A DNA stretch of 64,000 bases from Bacteroidia bacterium (GTDB lineage: Bacteria > Bacteroidota > Bacteroidia > J057): positions 1,922,001 through 1,986,000 of the forward strand of contig JAWKNO010000002.1 of assembly GCA_041391665.1 (NCBI GenBank), in the 5' to 3' direction. The notes under the pieces were generated by a model. That model was not told the origin of the DNA. It was given only the letters and a program-made list of their open reading frames with translations, and ran no database searches. How positions within the stretch are numbered: position 1 is the first letter of the stretch; every line of letters begins with the position of its first letter. The translations under genes and the position numbers were made by a program. Below, piece after piece: positions 33,670 through 44,100 of the stretch.

Positions 33670-36624
33670 ATGAATGCCCCCTTGCGCTCTGTTTCGTTGC
33701 TGCTATTTGCAGTATCTGTTTTCACTGTGATGCCCGGCTGCAAATCCGGCACTTCGGGTCCAGTAAATAGTTTCCAGCTTCACCCTGAATTTGAACTCAG
33801 CCTTGTGGCATCAGAACCCCTGATATTTGATCCGGTGGATATGGCCTTTGATGAAAAGGGGCGAATGTTTGTGCTCGAAATGCCCGGCTATCCCATGAGC
33901 GATGCAGAAGGAAAAATCATTATGCTGGAAGATGAAAATGATGACGGCATATTTGACAAACGAATTGTATATGCAGACAGCCTTGGCGTTGCGCCTTCTC
34001 TTATGCCTTACGAAGGGGGATTTCTCGTAGCCTCCCCGCCCAATCTCCTGCTGATCAAAGATACAGATGGTGACAATCGGGCCGATTTTCGCGAAGTTCT
34101 GATTTCCGGTTTCAGTTATGGCAATCTTCAGCACAATTTCAACGGACTCACATACGGACTGGATAACTGGATTTATATCGCCAATGGAGGAAATTCCGGC
34201 AATATTTATTTACCCGAATCTCCCGATGAAAAGCACAGTATCAGAGGGTATGACCTGAAAGTTGATCTTCACAATAACGTTTGGGAAAATATCGGCAGAA
34301 CTTCCGGCGGGTTTGAACTGGCGATGGACGATTGGGGGAATTTTTTTGGCACCCACAACACCGAGCATATTTCCCATATAGTATTTCCGGAGGCGTATAT
34401 ATCCGGGTTATCTCTGCAGCCGGCAAATACCCTCGACGAAATTTCCGATCACAGCGAAGGAGATCTGGCACGGATTTACCCCATTGGTCGTCAGGATACC
34501 AGGGTGAATCATCCTGAACAGGCAGGCTATTTTTCTGGTTCATGCGGTATCACTTATTATGGGGGCAATGCCTTTCCGGAAGGATTTAACGGCAATATTT
34601 TCGTTGCGGACGTTGTGTTGAACCTGATTCATCGCGACGTGATTCACCCAAAAGGGCCATCCTTTACCGCATCGCGCAACGATACCCAAACAGAGTTTCT
34701 GGCATCCACTGACAGATCATTTCGCCCGGTAAATATGACCACCGGCCCTGACGGCGCATTGTATGTCGTCGATATGCACCGGAAGGTCATCGAGCATCCG
34801 GAATGGATTCCCGACGAAATCGAAGATACCCTCGACCTGAATGCAGGTAAAGATCAGGGGAGGATCTACCGCATCACTCCCCAAGGGGGGCTGCCACGGG
34901 TTACCCCCACATTCGACAAAAATGATCTTGCCTCCGTCGTCAATACGCTCGCCCACACCAACCAGTGGTATCGCATGACGGCACAGCGCCTCCTTGTCGA
35001 GTGGCAGGACCGCGCAGCTGTACCTTTGCTGGAAACATTTTTTCGGGAAAGCCCATCTCCCGACGGTCGCCTCCACGCACTTTGGACACTCCGGGGAATA
35101 GGAGAATTCAATGAATCAATTATCCTGGCAGCATTAGATGATACAAGTCCGGAGGTAAGGGCAAATGCTGTAAAAATGGCTGAGCCTTTCAGAAGTGATG
35201 AGATGCTGTCGAAAATTCTTACTATGCAGGAAGAATCGAACCCCACCGTTGTCATGCAGTTGTTGCTTTCTCTTTCTACCCTGCCCTATCCAGAGGCAGA
35301 AACAGCCTATCCGATGATACATCACCTTATGGAAACGGCTTCATCAGATCAGTGGCTTCGAATGGGAATAGTGGCAGCAGCAAAAACCTATCCGGTGAGG
35401 CTTACCAAAGACCTTTTGACTGATCGTAACCCTACCGAAGGAAAGGAAGAATTACTGGAAATGCTGGCCAGACAGGATGGCAAAGTGGCAGAAGAATCCG
35501 AAATAGCCGCACTGCTGCAACAGGCAAATCAGGTTAAAAATCCGTTGCAGGTCAGGCTATTGAATGGGCTTTCGGCAGGAATACCGCGAAGAGAAAAGCC
35601 ACTCAAGGCTGCCGGGCAGTATGCAGGTGTGCTGAATTCACTGGAAAAAAGCAGTACGTTGCCCGTTATTCTGGCCTCATGGCAACTGCGTAAAACCCTG
35701 GACATTCCCCTGTCAGCCAATAGCCAGGCAATGATTCAACAGGCGGAAATAACCGTTAGAAATTCGCAGGCAAATCCGGAAGAGAGAGTCGAAAATCTTG
35801 CACTGATAGCATATCTGCCATTTTCAGAAAGAGAAAACCTGCTATATGAATTGCTCAATACCCGAGACCCCCAGGCACTCCAACTGGCTGCTATCGGACA
35901 GATCAGGGAAGCAGGAGGTACAGCCGTAGCGGAAAAACTCATCGCCTTGTGGCCAACACTTGGCCCAGCCACTAAAAATGCTGCGGGAAATATTTTGTTG
36001 TACCAGCGCGGCAATCATGAGTTGTTGCTCACCGCACTGGAGACCGGAAAAATCAATCCAGGGGAAATGAATTTCCACCTTGAACGACGCAGAACATTGC
36101 TATTTTCAGAGGATGAATCTGTGAGAAAACGAGCCGAAGCGCTCTTTAGCGATGCTGGCGTATTCACCCGGAAAAATGCCCTTGACAATATGCGGCCCGC
36201 ACTGGCCCTCCAGGGAAATCCGGCCAATGGAAAACTCGTATTTCAGCAGAACTGCGCGACCTGTCACCAGCGAAATGGCGAAGGCAATGAAGTAGGCCCC
36301 AATCTTACCGAAATCTACCGGAAAAGTGGGGAGACCCTGCTGCATGACATCATTGATCCCAATGCCGCAGCTGATACCAAATATATCAGTCATACCATTG
36401 AGACACAGAATCAGGAAATTATCGCGGGGATTATTTCCGTAGAAAATGACAGAGAAATCGTATTGAGACAAATGAACGGAGTGGAAAGGACTATTCCCCG
36501 GGCAGATATCAAAAGCTTTACCTCTTCCGGCCTGTCGCTGATGCCGGAAGGATTGGAAAACGCAATAGATGTCAGGCAAATGGCGGACCTGCTGGCATTT
36601 CTGCAGGAATATCCGGCAAATTAA
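33670..36624 (+). CDS. Large lipoprotein: beta-propeller dehydrogenase-like domain, HEAT repeats, PVC-type cytochrome c domain
   Basis: A 984-residue lipoprotein (lipobox VMPGC, Cys near 24). Residues about 35-400 resemble the membrane-bound dehydrogenase-like propeller (PVDMAFDEKGRMFVLEMPGYP, EDENDDGIFDK, KDTDGDNRADF, NMTTGPDGALYVVDMH), with Ca-binding-like loops. Residues about 410-830 are helical HEAT-type repeats. The end (about 850-984) is a haem domain with CATCH in NCATCHQRNGEG near 860. This DUF7133/PVC-haem architecture is known from Planctomycetes and Bacteroidota and is thought to oxidise sugars or alcohols, but the substrate is not established. It is a paralogue of the gene at 41125. 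Confidence 0.9.
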   Translation: MNAPLRSVSLLLFAVSVFTVMPGCKSGTSGPVNSFQLHPEFELSLVASEPLIFDPVDMAFDEKGRMFVLEMPGYPMSDAEGKIIMLEDENDDGIFDKRIVYADSLGVAPSLMPYEGGFLVASPPNLLLIKDTDGDNRADFREVLISGFSYGNLQHNFNGLTYGLDNWIYIANGGNSGNIYLPESPDEKHSIRGYDLKVDLHNNVWENIGRTSGGFELAMDDWGNFFGTHNTEHISHIVFPEAYISGLSLQPANTLDEISDHSEGDLARIYPIGRQDTRVNHPEQAGYFSGSCGITYYGGNAFPEGFNGNIFVADVVLNLIHRDVIHPKGPSFTASRNDTQTEFLASTDRSFRPVNMTTGPDGALYVVDMHRKVIEHPEWIPDEIEDTLDLNAGKDQGRIYRITPQGGLPRVTPTFDKNDLASVVNTLAHTNQWYRMTAQRLLVEWQDRAAVPLLETFFRESPSPDGRLHALWTLRGIGEFNESIILAALDDTSPEVRANAVKMAEPFRSDEMLSKILTMQEESNPTVVMQLLLSLSTLPYPEAETAYPMIHHLMETASSDQWLRMGIVAAAKTYPVRLTKDLLTDRNPTEGKEELLEMLARQDGKVAEESEIAALLQQANQVKNPLQVRLLNGLSAGIPRREKPLKAAGQYAGVLNSLEKSSTLPVILASWQLRKTLDIPLSANSQAMIQQAEITVRNSQANPEERVENLALIAYLPFSERENLLYELLNTRDPQALQLAAIGQIREAGGTAVAEKLIALWPTLGPATKNAAGNILLYQRGNHELLLTALETGKINPGEMNFHLERRRTLLFSEDESVRKRAEALFSDAGVFTRKNALDNMRPALALQGNPANGKLVFQQNCATCHQRNGEGNEVGPNLTEIYRKSGETLLHDIIDPNAAADTKYISHTIETQNQEIIAGIISVENDREIVLRQMNGVERTIPRADIKSFTSSGLSLMPEGLENAIDVRQMADLLAFLQEYPAN

Positions 36625-36664
36625 TCAACGGTATTATAAATCTGTTGGGATCATAAAATGCATT

Positions 36665-36712
36665 TCCGCGTTACTTTGCGGGACTTTGCGGATTCCTCTG
36701 CGGGACTCTGCG
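36665..36712. repeat. Short tandem repeat of ACTTTGCGG-like units
   Basis: ACTTTGCGG occurs at 36673-36681 and 36683-36691, followed by CTCTGCGGG (36696-36704) and ACTCTGCG (36705-36712). It lies in the 158-base gap between the cytochrome lipoprotein and msrB. Similar degenerate units occur in intergenic regions of many Bacteroidota. There is no clear hairpin. Confidence 0.5.
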
Positions 36713-36782
36713 TGAACCGAAGAATCTCTGATCGGAGATCATTAGCCTGATTGAAAACGGGGCGTAAACCTTGCGAAACTGC

Positions 36783-37235
36783 CTAGCTTTGGTCCGTTAC
36801 TTTTTTCAGCGAGGCAGAATTGATACAATAACGCAACCCGCCGGGAGGGGGGCCATCCTGAAAAACATGCCCAAGGTGGCAGTCGCACACATTACACTGA
36901 ACTTCTACCCTGACCATGCCGTAGCTGCGGTCTTTGATATATTTGACCACATCTTCGGTGTAAGGTTGTGTAAAGCTTGGCCAGCCGGTGCCGGACTCAA
37001 ATTTCGTGCGACTGTCAAACAGTTTAGTGCCGCAACAAACACAAGCATACAAAGCCGGCTCAAATAACTCACAGTATTCCCCGGTATAAGCCCTTTCGGT
37101 TCCATGTTCACGTGCGATACGGAATTGCTCCGGTGTCAGCAAAGCGCGCCATTCTATATCTGTTTTTTCCACCCGCCGGGGAGGAGTGGGATTGGCTTTA
37201 TTGCTAAACTTAATGACATCTATCCAGGTGATCAT
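36783..37235 (-). CDS. msrB: Peptide-methionine (R)-S-oxide reductase
   Basis: A 150-residue protein from ATG 37235; the earlier in-frame ATG at 37289 lies upstream of a -7 promoter box and is rejected. Zinc-binding pairs are Cys65/Cys68 (YACVCCGTKLF) and Cys114/Cys117 (EVQCNVCDCHLGH). The family motifs SGTGWPSF near 81-88 and GLRYCINSASL near 133-143 are present, with catalytic Cys137 in the latter. There is no signal peptide. It repairs methionine-R-sulfoxide in proteins in the cytoplasm. It is not fused to MsrA. Confidence 0.95.
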   Translation of the reverse strand: MITWIDVIKFSNKANPTPPRRVEKTDIEWRALLTPEQFRIAREHGTERAYTGEYCELFEPALYACVCCGTKLFDSRTKFESGTGWPSFTQPYTEDVVKYIKDRSYGMVRVEVQCNVCDCHLGHVFQDGPPPGGLRYCINSASLKKVTDQS

Positions 37236-37254
37236 ATAAAAATATTTTGCATTA

Positions 37255-37262
37255 CAAAGATA
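37255..37262 (-). promoter_or_regulatory. -7 box (TATCTTTG) of msrB
   Basis: A perfect TAnnTTTG on the minus strand, 20 bases upstream of the msrB ATG. A TTG sits 24 bases further upstream, slightly beyond the usual spacing. It supports the short start of msrB. Confidence 0.5.
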
Positions 37263-37319
37263 ACGCAAAAAGATGTAAGTATCCGGCAAAATATGATTTA
37301 CAAACTTTACATATCAAAA

Positions 37320-37327
37320 TATCTTTG
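37320..37327 (+). promoter_or_regulatory. -7 box (TATCTTTG) of the T9SS propeller gene
   Basis: A perfect TAnnTTTG 17 bases before the ATG at 37344; the region is AT-rich with a TTTAC about 18 bases upstream in place of TTG. It supports the chosen start and a very short leader. Confidence 0.45.
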
Positions 37328-37343
37328 TATAAAAATATTTCAC

Positions 37344-39728
37344 ATGAATTTCTTTCGTCAATTCAGAACTATCCCACTCTTACTTTTTGCCCTTATTTAT
37401 GCTTCTTTTTCTTATTCACAGCTCAGTGCACCCAAAGTTGAAGCCGTCTATGGAGGACGAATCAACGCCATTACAGGCATAGCGATAAGCGCCGATACTT
37501 CCAGGATCTTCATTACGACGGAAAGTGCCAATTCGGCATTCTATGCAGACATTTACCATCCCTCCGCGGGCCCTTCAGTACCCGGAGCTTTTAAGGTAAT
37601 GCCCGGGCTGGATGACGTCGCAGGCTTTGGCAGTGGCATACAGGATATGGCAGCTCATGCAGGTTCTGGCTATCTGTATTTCAACCTGACGGGGAAACTT
37701 TACCGCACACATCCGGCTTCTTCAGGAGTATCTGGCGTCGATAGTTTTGGCATCAACACATTGCTGATTGTACAGGATTATCTTTTTTATATTAAAGGCG
37801 CAGAACTTCGATTTGGAACCCTTGATCCATCCGGAACCTTTAGTCCCACCATCGGTTCTCCCATTATTTTACCACCCGGCATCATACAGCCACAGATGAG
37901 CGTCGATCCGATCAATAAAAAATTGTATGTAATGGGAAGAGGAACCACACCCGGACTGTATGTTTCTTCCGATGATTTTGATTCCTTTACTTCACTCACA
38001 AACATGAAAAATATTTCTCCGGCTTCGATAATTGGATCGGTGGAATGGTCGGCAATGGGAATAGCACCTGACGGGCGAATTTTTATCGGCGGGTCAGACT
38101 TCTCCCAAAAATACTTTGCCTGGTCGGACAATGACACGGTTTGGAGTCAGTATGGAAGTGGAATCGGTGGGGCCGCCGGGAAGAATTTCAGTTTTGGCGG
38201 AGACTCGGCCAGTTACAGTGTCTATTACGCCAGCATGTACAATTTAAATAAAGGTATGGCTGGTTCATGGCAAAATTTTGGGAATATCAGTTCCGAGACA
38301 CACCCCAATGACGGCCCGGTTTACGGCGATCCGGTCAATACAGATATCGTCTATATGACCACCGATATGGGTATTGGCGCATCTCAAAACCGCGGACCCA
38401 ATACGTTTGAGATCAACGATGGCGTTGAGGCCGTGCAGGTGAGTGATTTTGATATGACCAGTGACAAACAAACTGCCTGGCTGGCATCGAAGTCGGGCAT
38501 CCGGAAAGTCTCCAATTATCTGACCTCCCCGACCTGGACAAAAGCCATTTTCCCCAATATGGATGGCTCCCCATACTATGCGGTTGCCATGGCCGGAGAA
38601 GATACCAATACCGTATTTGCCTGTAATCTGCGGGTTTACAGATCCAAAGACAGCGGAAAAAACTGGCAGAGACTTTTTTCAGCAGAAGACCCTCCATACA
38701 ATTTCCCCGGTGCAGGAAATCTCACGACAGGTGCAGCCCATATCACCAGTATCAAAGTATGTCCCTTTGATACCAGCATCGTTATGGCAGGATATAGCAT
38801 TGACTGGGGAAATCCCGGCGGGCTATTCTACTCTACCGATGGCGGTTCTACATGGCAGCAGCAACTGATTCATGCATCAGTAAGCGGATTTGATGTCAAT
38901 GTCCACGACATTCTGTTTAGTTTGGAAGGAACCGACACAGTTGCCTATGTGGGTGTCGGATATAACCTTACAAGCCCCGGAGGATACAGTGTATATAAGC
39001 TGACCAAAAGCGGAAGCAATTGGCTGGTATCGCAGGATATGGGACCATCCGGAACGAGTACCGGATCAGTCATCGTCGTGAGTATCATCGACCTCGACAA
39101 GAGCCCGACGGGCGACACACTGATCGCCTGCGGCACAGATGCCGGAACCAATCACCCGACCGTTTACTACAAAGACCTCAAAGGTGCCAATGTATGGACG
39201 CCCTTTACCACCAGCGGTTTTCCCGCATTCCCGGGCAAAACAGCCAAAGCCGCGACCTATGGTATTGACACCGTTTACGTTGCCGTAGATGAAGAAATTT
39301 ATTATTACCCGGCCGGAGGCGCGGGGTGGACACTCGGGTATAAATATCCTTCAGGAACACGGGTAGAATTTCTCTATTACGACGAACTTCTGGTAGGAAC
39401 AGGTACTGGCGTATATGGCCATACAGGCACGCCGGCAAATTCGACAGGAATAATTGGTGCAGGAAAAGCAGAAACGCCAAAGATGGTTTCCATATATCCC
39501 AACCCTGCGGCTCAGTTTCCTGTCAGGATGACCCTCGCTGCGTATAGCACTACGCCGGTAGCAGTAAAAATATTTACGGTTGAAGGCCGGCTCGCTGGTA
39601 AGATTCAGTTCAAAGCCGGAGCTGAATTTGAGTTGCCCGGAGAATTATTCCCTCAAAGCGGATTGTTTTTTATGGAAATCAGCGGCTCATTTGGAAAAGC
39701 ATACGAACAAATCATTGTAGAGAAATAG
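37344..39728 (+). CDS. T9SS-secreted beta-propeller (BNR/sortilin-like) protein
   Basis: A 794-residue protein from ATG 37344, which gives a signal peptide (IPLLLFALIYASFSYSQ). The body consists of repeated blades with Asp-box-like or BNR-like features (YRSKDSGKNWQRLF, FYSTDGGSTWQQQL near 515 and 498-580), typical of sialidase/sortilin-like propellers. It ends with a T9SS type A sorting domain (SIYPNPAAQFPVRMTLAAYS, ELPGELFPQSGLFFMEISGSF). It is exported to the surface; no catalytic residues are recognised, so a binding or structural role is possible. It converges on the DUF3299-like gene with a 1-base gap. Confidence 0.87.
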   Translation: MNFFRQFRTIPLLLFALIYASFSYSQLSAPKVEAVYGGRINAITGIAISADTSRIFITTESANSAFYADIYHPSAGPSVPGAFKVMPGLDDVAGFGSGIQDMAAHAGSGYLYFNLTGKLYRTHPASSGVSGVDSFGINTLLIVQDYLFYIKGAELRFGTLDPSGTFSPTIGSPIILPPGIIQPQMSVDPINKKLYVMGRGTTPGLYVSSDDFDSFTSLTNMKNISPASIIGSVEWSAMGIAPDGRIFIGGSDFSQKYFAWSDNDTVWSQYGSGIGGAAGKNFSFGGDSASYSVYYASMYNLNKGMAGSWQNFGNISSETHPNDGPVYGDPVNTDIVYMTTDMGIGASQNRGPNTFEINDGVEAVQVSDFDMTSDKQTAWLASKSGIRKVSNYLTSPTWTKAIFPNMDGSPYYAVAMAGEDTNTVFACNLRVYRSKDSGKNWQRLFSAEDPPYNFPGAGNLTTGAAHITSIKVCPFDTSIVMAGYSIDWGNPGGLFYSTDGGSTWQQQLIHASVSGFDVNVHDILFSLEGTDTVAYVGVGYNLTSPGGYSVYKLTKSGSNWLVSQDMGPSGTSTGSVIVVSIIDLDKSPTGDTLIACGTDAGTNHPTVYYKDLKGANVWTPFTTSGFPAFPGKTAKAATYGIDTVYVAVDEEIYYYPAGGAGWTLGYKYPSGTRVEFLYYDELLVGTGTGVYGHTGTPANSTGIIGAGKAETPKMVSIYPNPAAQFPVRMTLAAYSTTPVAVKIFTVEGRLAGKIQFKAGAEFELPGELFPQSGLFFMEISGSFGKAYEQIIVEK

Positions 39729-39729
39729 T

Positions 39730-40179
39730 CTATTCCAGCTCAGTAACCTCGGCGTTTTCGAGAAGGTAATTGAGCCCGTAGTCGCCGTAGTTTAAGACAA
39801 ATTTGCCTTTGAATGTAGCGATCTGATCTGTTTTAAACCGAGCCTTACCGCTACTGAGGGCAAGTTCGACCACCGATTCCTTTCCGGCATTTCCGCAGAA
39901 AAAACAAGCACTGTAGGGAAATGCGGAAAGGATATATTCGGTACCTTCCGTATTCAGCGGAATAATATACCCTTTAATTTCGACGATCTGCCCATCGACC
40001 GCGGTGAGCAGATTGCCGTATTTTGGTACCATGACCGCAGACTGCGTCTGTTCGTCAAACTTGACCGAATAAGACACGTCCGTGAGCATCTCCCATTTGA
40101 GATTATTTTGTGCACGCAGCGCAGAATGGAAACCAACCAATCCGCCCAGGAGAAACACTATTGGAATGAAAGCTTTCAC
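39730..40179 (-). CDS. Exported DUF3299-like protein
   Basis: A 149-residue protein with a signal peptide (1-23, ending SALRAQ). The core VDGQIVEIKGYIIPL and the Cys motif SACFFCGNAGKESVVELAL near residues 90-110 are typical of small exported proteins of the DUF3299 type found near copper- or heme-related and lipoprotein export genes. The two cysteines of CFFC may bind metal or be redox active (inference). It has its own promoter in the gap shared with lgt, which is transcribed the other way. Confidence 0.75.
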   Translation of the reverse strand: MKAFIPIVFLLGGLVGFHSALRAQNNLKWEMLTDVSYSVKFDEQTQSAVMVPKYGNLLTAVDGQIVEIKGYIIPLNTEGTEYILSAFPYSACFFCGNAGKESVVELALSSGKARFKTDQIATFKGKFVLNYGDYGLNYLLENAEVTELE

Positions 40180-40217
40180 AATTGAATTTATTACTGATAA
40201 TTATCTACTTTCATAGC

Positions 40218-40248
40218 CAAAGTTAATCATACCTTGTGTTAGTTACAA
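40218..40248 (-). promoter_or_regulatory. Promoter of the DUF3299-like gene
   Basis: On the minus strand TTG (40246-40248) and TAACTTTG (40218-40225) are separated by 20 bases, a full match to the Bacteroidota TTG-N17-23-TAnnTTTG pattern. The start codon lies 38 bases downstream. Confidence 0.65.
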
Positions 40249-40275
40249 TTATCAACCACCACTAATATTCTTCCA

Positions 40276-41067
40276 ATGATGCCCCTGAACTATATAACAT
40301 GGGACGTTGATCCCGTCATTTTTTCCATCGGACAGTTTAGTCTTCGCTGGTACGGCACCTTATTCGCCGGAGGTTTTTTCATTGGTTATCTGATTACCCA
40401 GCGGGTATGGAGAAGGGAAAAACAAGACGAAACCCAGCTTGACACCCTATTGATTTTGCTGGTTGCCGGTGCCATATTAGGTTCCCGGCTGGGGCACGTA
40501 TTTTTTTATCAGTGGGATTATTACTCCCAGCATCCGGAAGAGATTCTGATGATATGGAAAGGCGGCCTTGCCAGCCATGGCGGTGCGATCGGGCTGATTA
40601 TCGCCTTCTGGATATTTTCGAAATTTGTCATCAAAAAACATCTGCTCTGGACCACAGACCGTGTAGTGATGTCCGTGATGTTGACCGCAGGTATGATCCG
40701 AACCGGTAATTTGATGAATTCAGAAATTTTGGGATCTCCCGCTGATGTGCCCTGGGCATTTATATTCACCATGCGGGACGCCATTCCCCGGCACCCGGCA
40801 CAATTGTATGAAGCCATCATTTATTTCTGCATTGCTGCTTTATTGTTTTACCTGTTTTTCAAAACCAATGCCGTTAATTATCGCGGATTCATCACGGGAC
40901 TATTTTTGGCACTGACCTTTACTGCGCGGGTATTAATTGAGTTTTTGAAGGAAAATCAGGTTCCTTTTGAAGAAAGTATGACGCTGAATATGGGCCAATG
41001 GCTGAGTTTTCCGCTGATTGCGCTGGGGTTGTATCTGATTTGGGGGAGTCGAAGTAAGCCTTCCTGA
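40276..41067 (+). CDS. lgt: Prolipoprotein diacylglyceryl transferase
   Basis: A 263-residue polytopic inner-membrane protein with about seven hydrophobic segments. Conserved Lgt elements are FSLRWYGTLFAGGF near 15-30, the HGG motif in GGLASHGGAIG near 95-105, the signature RTGNLMNSEILG near 140 and HPAQLYEA near 175. It transfers diacylglycerol from phosphatidylglycerol to the lipobox cysteine. The many lipoproteins in this window are its substrates. A large cytochrome lipoprotein gene follows 57 bases downstream. Confidence 0.95.
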   Translation: MMPLNYITWDVDPVIFSIGQFSLRWYGTLFAGGFFIGYLITQRVWRREKQDETQLDTLLILLVAGAILGSRLGHVFFYQWDYYSQHPEEILMIWKGGLASHGGAIGLIIAFWIFSKFVIKKHLLWTTDRVVMSVMLTAGMIRTGNLMNSEILGSPADVPWAFIFTMRDAIPRHPAQLYEAIIYFCIAALLFYLFFKTNAVNYRGFITGLFLALTFTARVLIEFLKENQVPFEESMTLNMGQWLSFPLIALGLYLIWGSRSKPS

Positions 41068-41124
41068 AATAAAGAGTATTTTGTAAAAATTGTATATTGC
41101 ACTCATACAAAACCCCTGATATCC

Positions 41125-44100
41125 ATGAATAAACTACTACCCGCTTTACTCCTTTCCGCGATGATTGTATCGCTGACTATCAACGCCTGCAACACTTCTC
41201 CCAAACCGGCCGTGCCTTATGAGTCTCTTTCTGAAAATGAAAGACACGATCTTTCGCACGCCATTGAAGGACTGGAAGTTGCCGATGGGCTTGAAATCAC
41301 GATGTTTGCATCAGAAAATACTTTTCTCAACCCCACCAATATCGACATAGATGCCAGGGGCAGAGTCTGGGTTTGTGAAGCGTTTAACTACCGCAACGCG
41401 CTCAATCCTACCAATCCGGTACGGAAAGAAGGCGACCGGATCCTGATCCTTGAAGACACAGACGGCGATGGAAAAGCAGATAAGGAAACCGTCTTTTATC
41501 AGGGGAATGATGTAAATGCTGCTCTTGGGATTTCTGTAATCGGAAATAAAGTTATCGTATCCTGCAGCCCCAATATTTTTGTATTTACTGACGAAGACGG
41601 CGACGACAAACCAGACAGCAAAGAAGTACTTTTCACCGGAATTGGCGGCGTGCAACACGACCACGGGGCACATGCTTCAGTATTGGGACCGGATGGAAAA
41701 TTGTATTTTAATTTTGGCAACGCAGGCGAAAAACTCCAGGATGCCGCCGGCAACCTGATCACAGATAAATACGGCAACAAAGTAGAAGCTACCCGCCAGC
41801 CTTTTCAGGAAGGAATGGTTTTCCGCTGCGACCCTGACGGCAGCAACCTCGAAGTTGTGGCATGGAATTTCCGCAACAATTACGAGGTAGCAGTCGACGC
41901 TTATGGTTCGCTCTGGCAATCAGACAATGACGACGACGGCAATAAAGGCGTGCGGATCAACTATGTGATGGAGTTTGGCAACTATGGCCGCAACGACGAA
42001 ATGACCGGCGCCGGATGGCAAAAACCCCGTACCGGGATGAGCGATGATATCTCCACCCGTCACTGGCACCAGAATGATCCGGGCGTAGTCCCTAACCTCC
42101 TGCAAACAGGCGCTGGTTCGCCCACGGGGATCCTCGTTTATGAGGGCGATTTGCTGCCGGAGGTATTCCACAACCAGATGATCCATTGTGATGCGGGCCC
42201 CAATGTAGTAAGAGCATATCCTGTGGAAAACGCGGGCGCAGGCTATACGGCATCCATAGTAGATATTGTGAAAGGAAAAGATAACTGGTTTCGCCCATCA
42301 GATGTATGCATTGCACCTGACGGCTCTCTGTTTATCTCCGACTGGTATGATCCGGGTGTAGGTGGCCACCAGATGGGCGATACGCTTCGCGGTCGTATTT
42401 ATCGCGTAGCGCCGCCCAAATCCAAATACCAGGTTACTCCACCTGACTTTTCTACCCCCGAAAAAGCTGCCGAGGCTTTGAAGAGTCCAAACGTAGCTAC
42501 CAGAGCACTGGCCTGGCAGGCGTTGCATGGCTTTGGAGAATCTGCAGAACCTGCACTTTCCAATCTGTGGCAGTCGGAAAATCCGCGATATCGCGCACGG
42601 GCTTTGTGGCTATTGACCAAAATTCCGGGAAAAGGTCAGGCATGGGTAGAAAAAGCGATTGCCGACAGCAATTCCGACATTCGCATTACCGGCCTCCGCG
42701 CTGCCCGTCAGTTGGGCATGGATATAGCCTCTCTACTTTACACGCTATCCAAAGACGAGAATCCCCAGGTGCGCAGAGAAGTAGCCGTTGCCCTCCGGCA
42801 TTATACAGGCGCAGATAAAGCGCAAATCTGGACGACTCTGGCCCAGCAATATCCGCAGGGAGACCGCTGGTATCTGGAAGCCTTAGGCATTGCCAGTAAT
42901 CCTGATCCCGACGCAGTATATGCTGTGTGGGAAAAAACTGTAGGAGATTCATGGAATACTCCCGCCAACAAGGATATCATCTGGCGGATCCGCGCAAAAG
43001 CAGCGATTCCTAAAATGGGGGAAATTATTGCAGCTTCGCCTTCTTCTGCGGCCGCAACGCGGTATTTCCGTGCGATGGATTTCCACACCGACAAATCCAA
43101 AAATCAGGTGCTGGAAAAACTGGTTTTCGGTCAGCATCCGGACCAGGAGCAAATCGGCTATCTGGCGATCCGTCACATGGATTATGGGTATGTAAAAAGC
43201 AATGCGAAAGTTCGGGGCGTACTCAACAACCTACTTACCGAAAGAAAAGGAACAGACGAGTACCTCGACCTTATCGAAAGCCTTTCCATGGCCGACAAAA
43301 GCCAGGAGCTGGTCGAGCTGGCGCTCACCGAAGGGAGTTCGGCCAAAGGCGTGCGCGCAGCGCAGCTGGTCAGGCAGTTTCAACAACTGCCGCTGTTCCA
43401 GCCTTACCTCAATGGTAAGGACGAAAAACAGCAGATTGCTGCGATGATCGCACTCAACCATGCGGGCTCCGACCAGGCACTCGATATGATCCAAACCGTC
43501 ATTACAGACGAAAAACGCCCCCCCGGCATTCGCCGGGCTGCGGTACAATATATGGGACGTGGCTGGTCAGGCGAAAATCGTCTCGTCGCCATGCTGAAAG
43601 AAAAAGCGCTTTCGCCCGAACTCGAAAAAGCGGCAGCAACCCAGTTGCTCTCCGTCTACCGCAAAGCCTACCGCGAACTCGCAGCGGAAGTTCTCCATAT
43701 TTCAGACAATGATATGGCGATTCCTTCCATTGACGAACTGGTAACTCAGGAAGGTAGCCTGGAAAATGGAAAAATTGTTTTTGGGAAATATTGCCAGACC
43801 TGCCATCAGGTAAAAGGGGAAGGAATCAATTTTGGTCCTGACCTTTCCGAAATCGGGAATAAACTCTCAAAATCTGCCCTTTACGGTGCGGTATTTAATC
43901 CCAGTGCGGGAATCAGTTTTGGCTATGAAGCGTATCTCTTTACGCTGAAAGACGATAGCAAACTGCTGGGCTATATTTTCAGCGAACCCGACGACAAAGT
44001 GGATGTCAAAATGATGGGCGGTACCGTGAGATCTCTCGCCAAATCAGAAATCAAATCCCGCGAAATGCAGGAACAATCCCTGATGACCGAAGGCCTCGCC

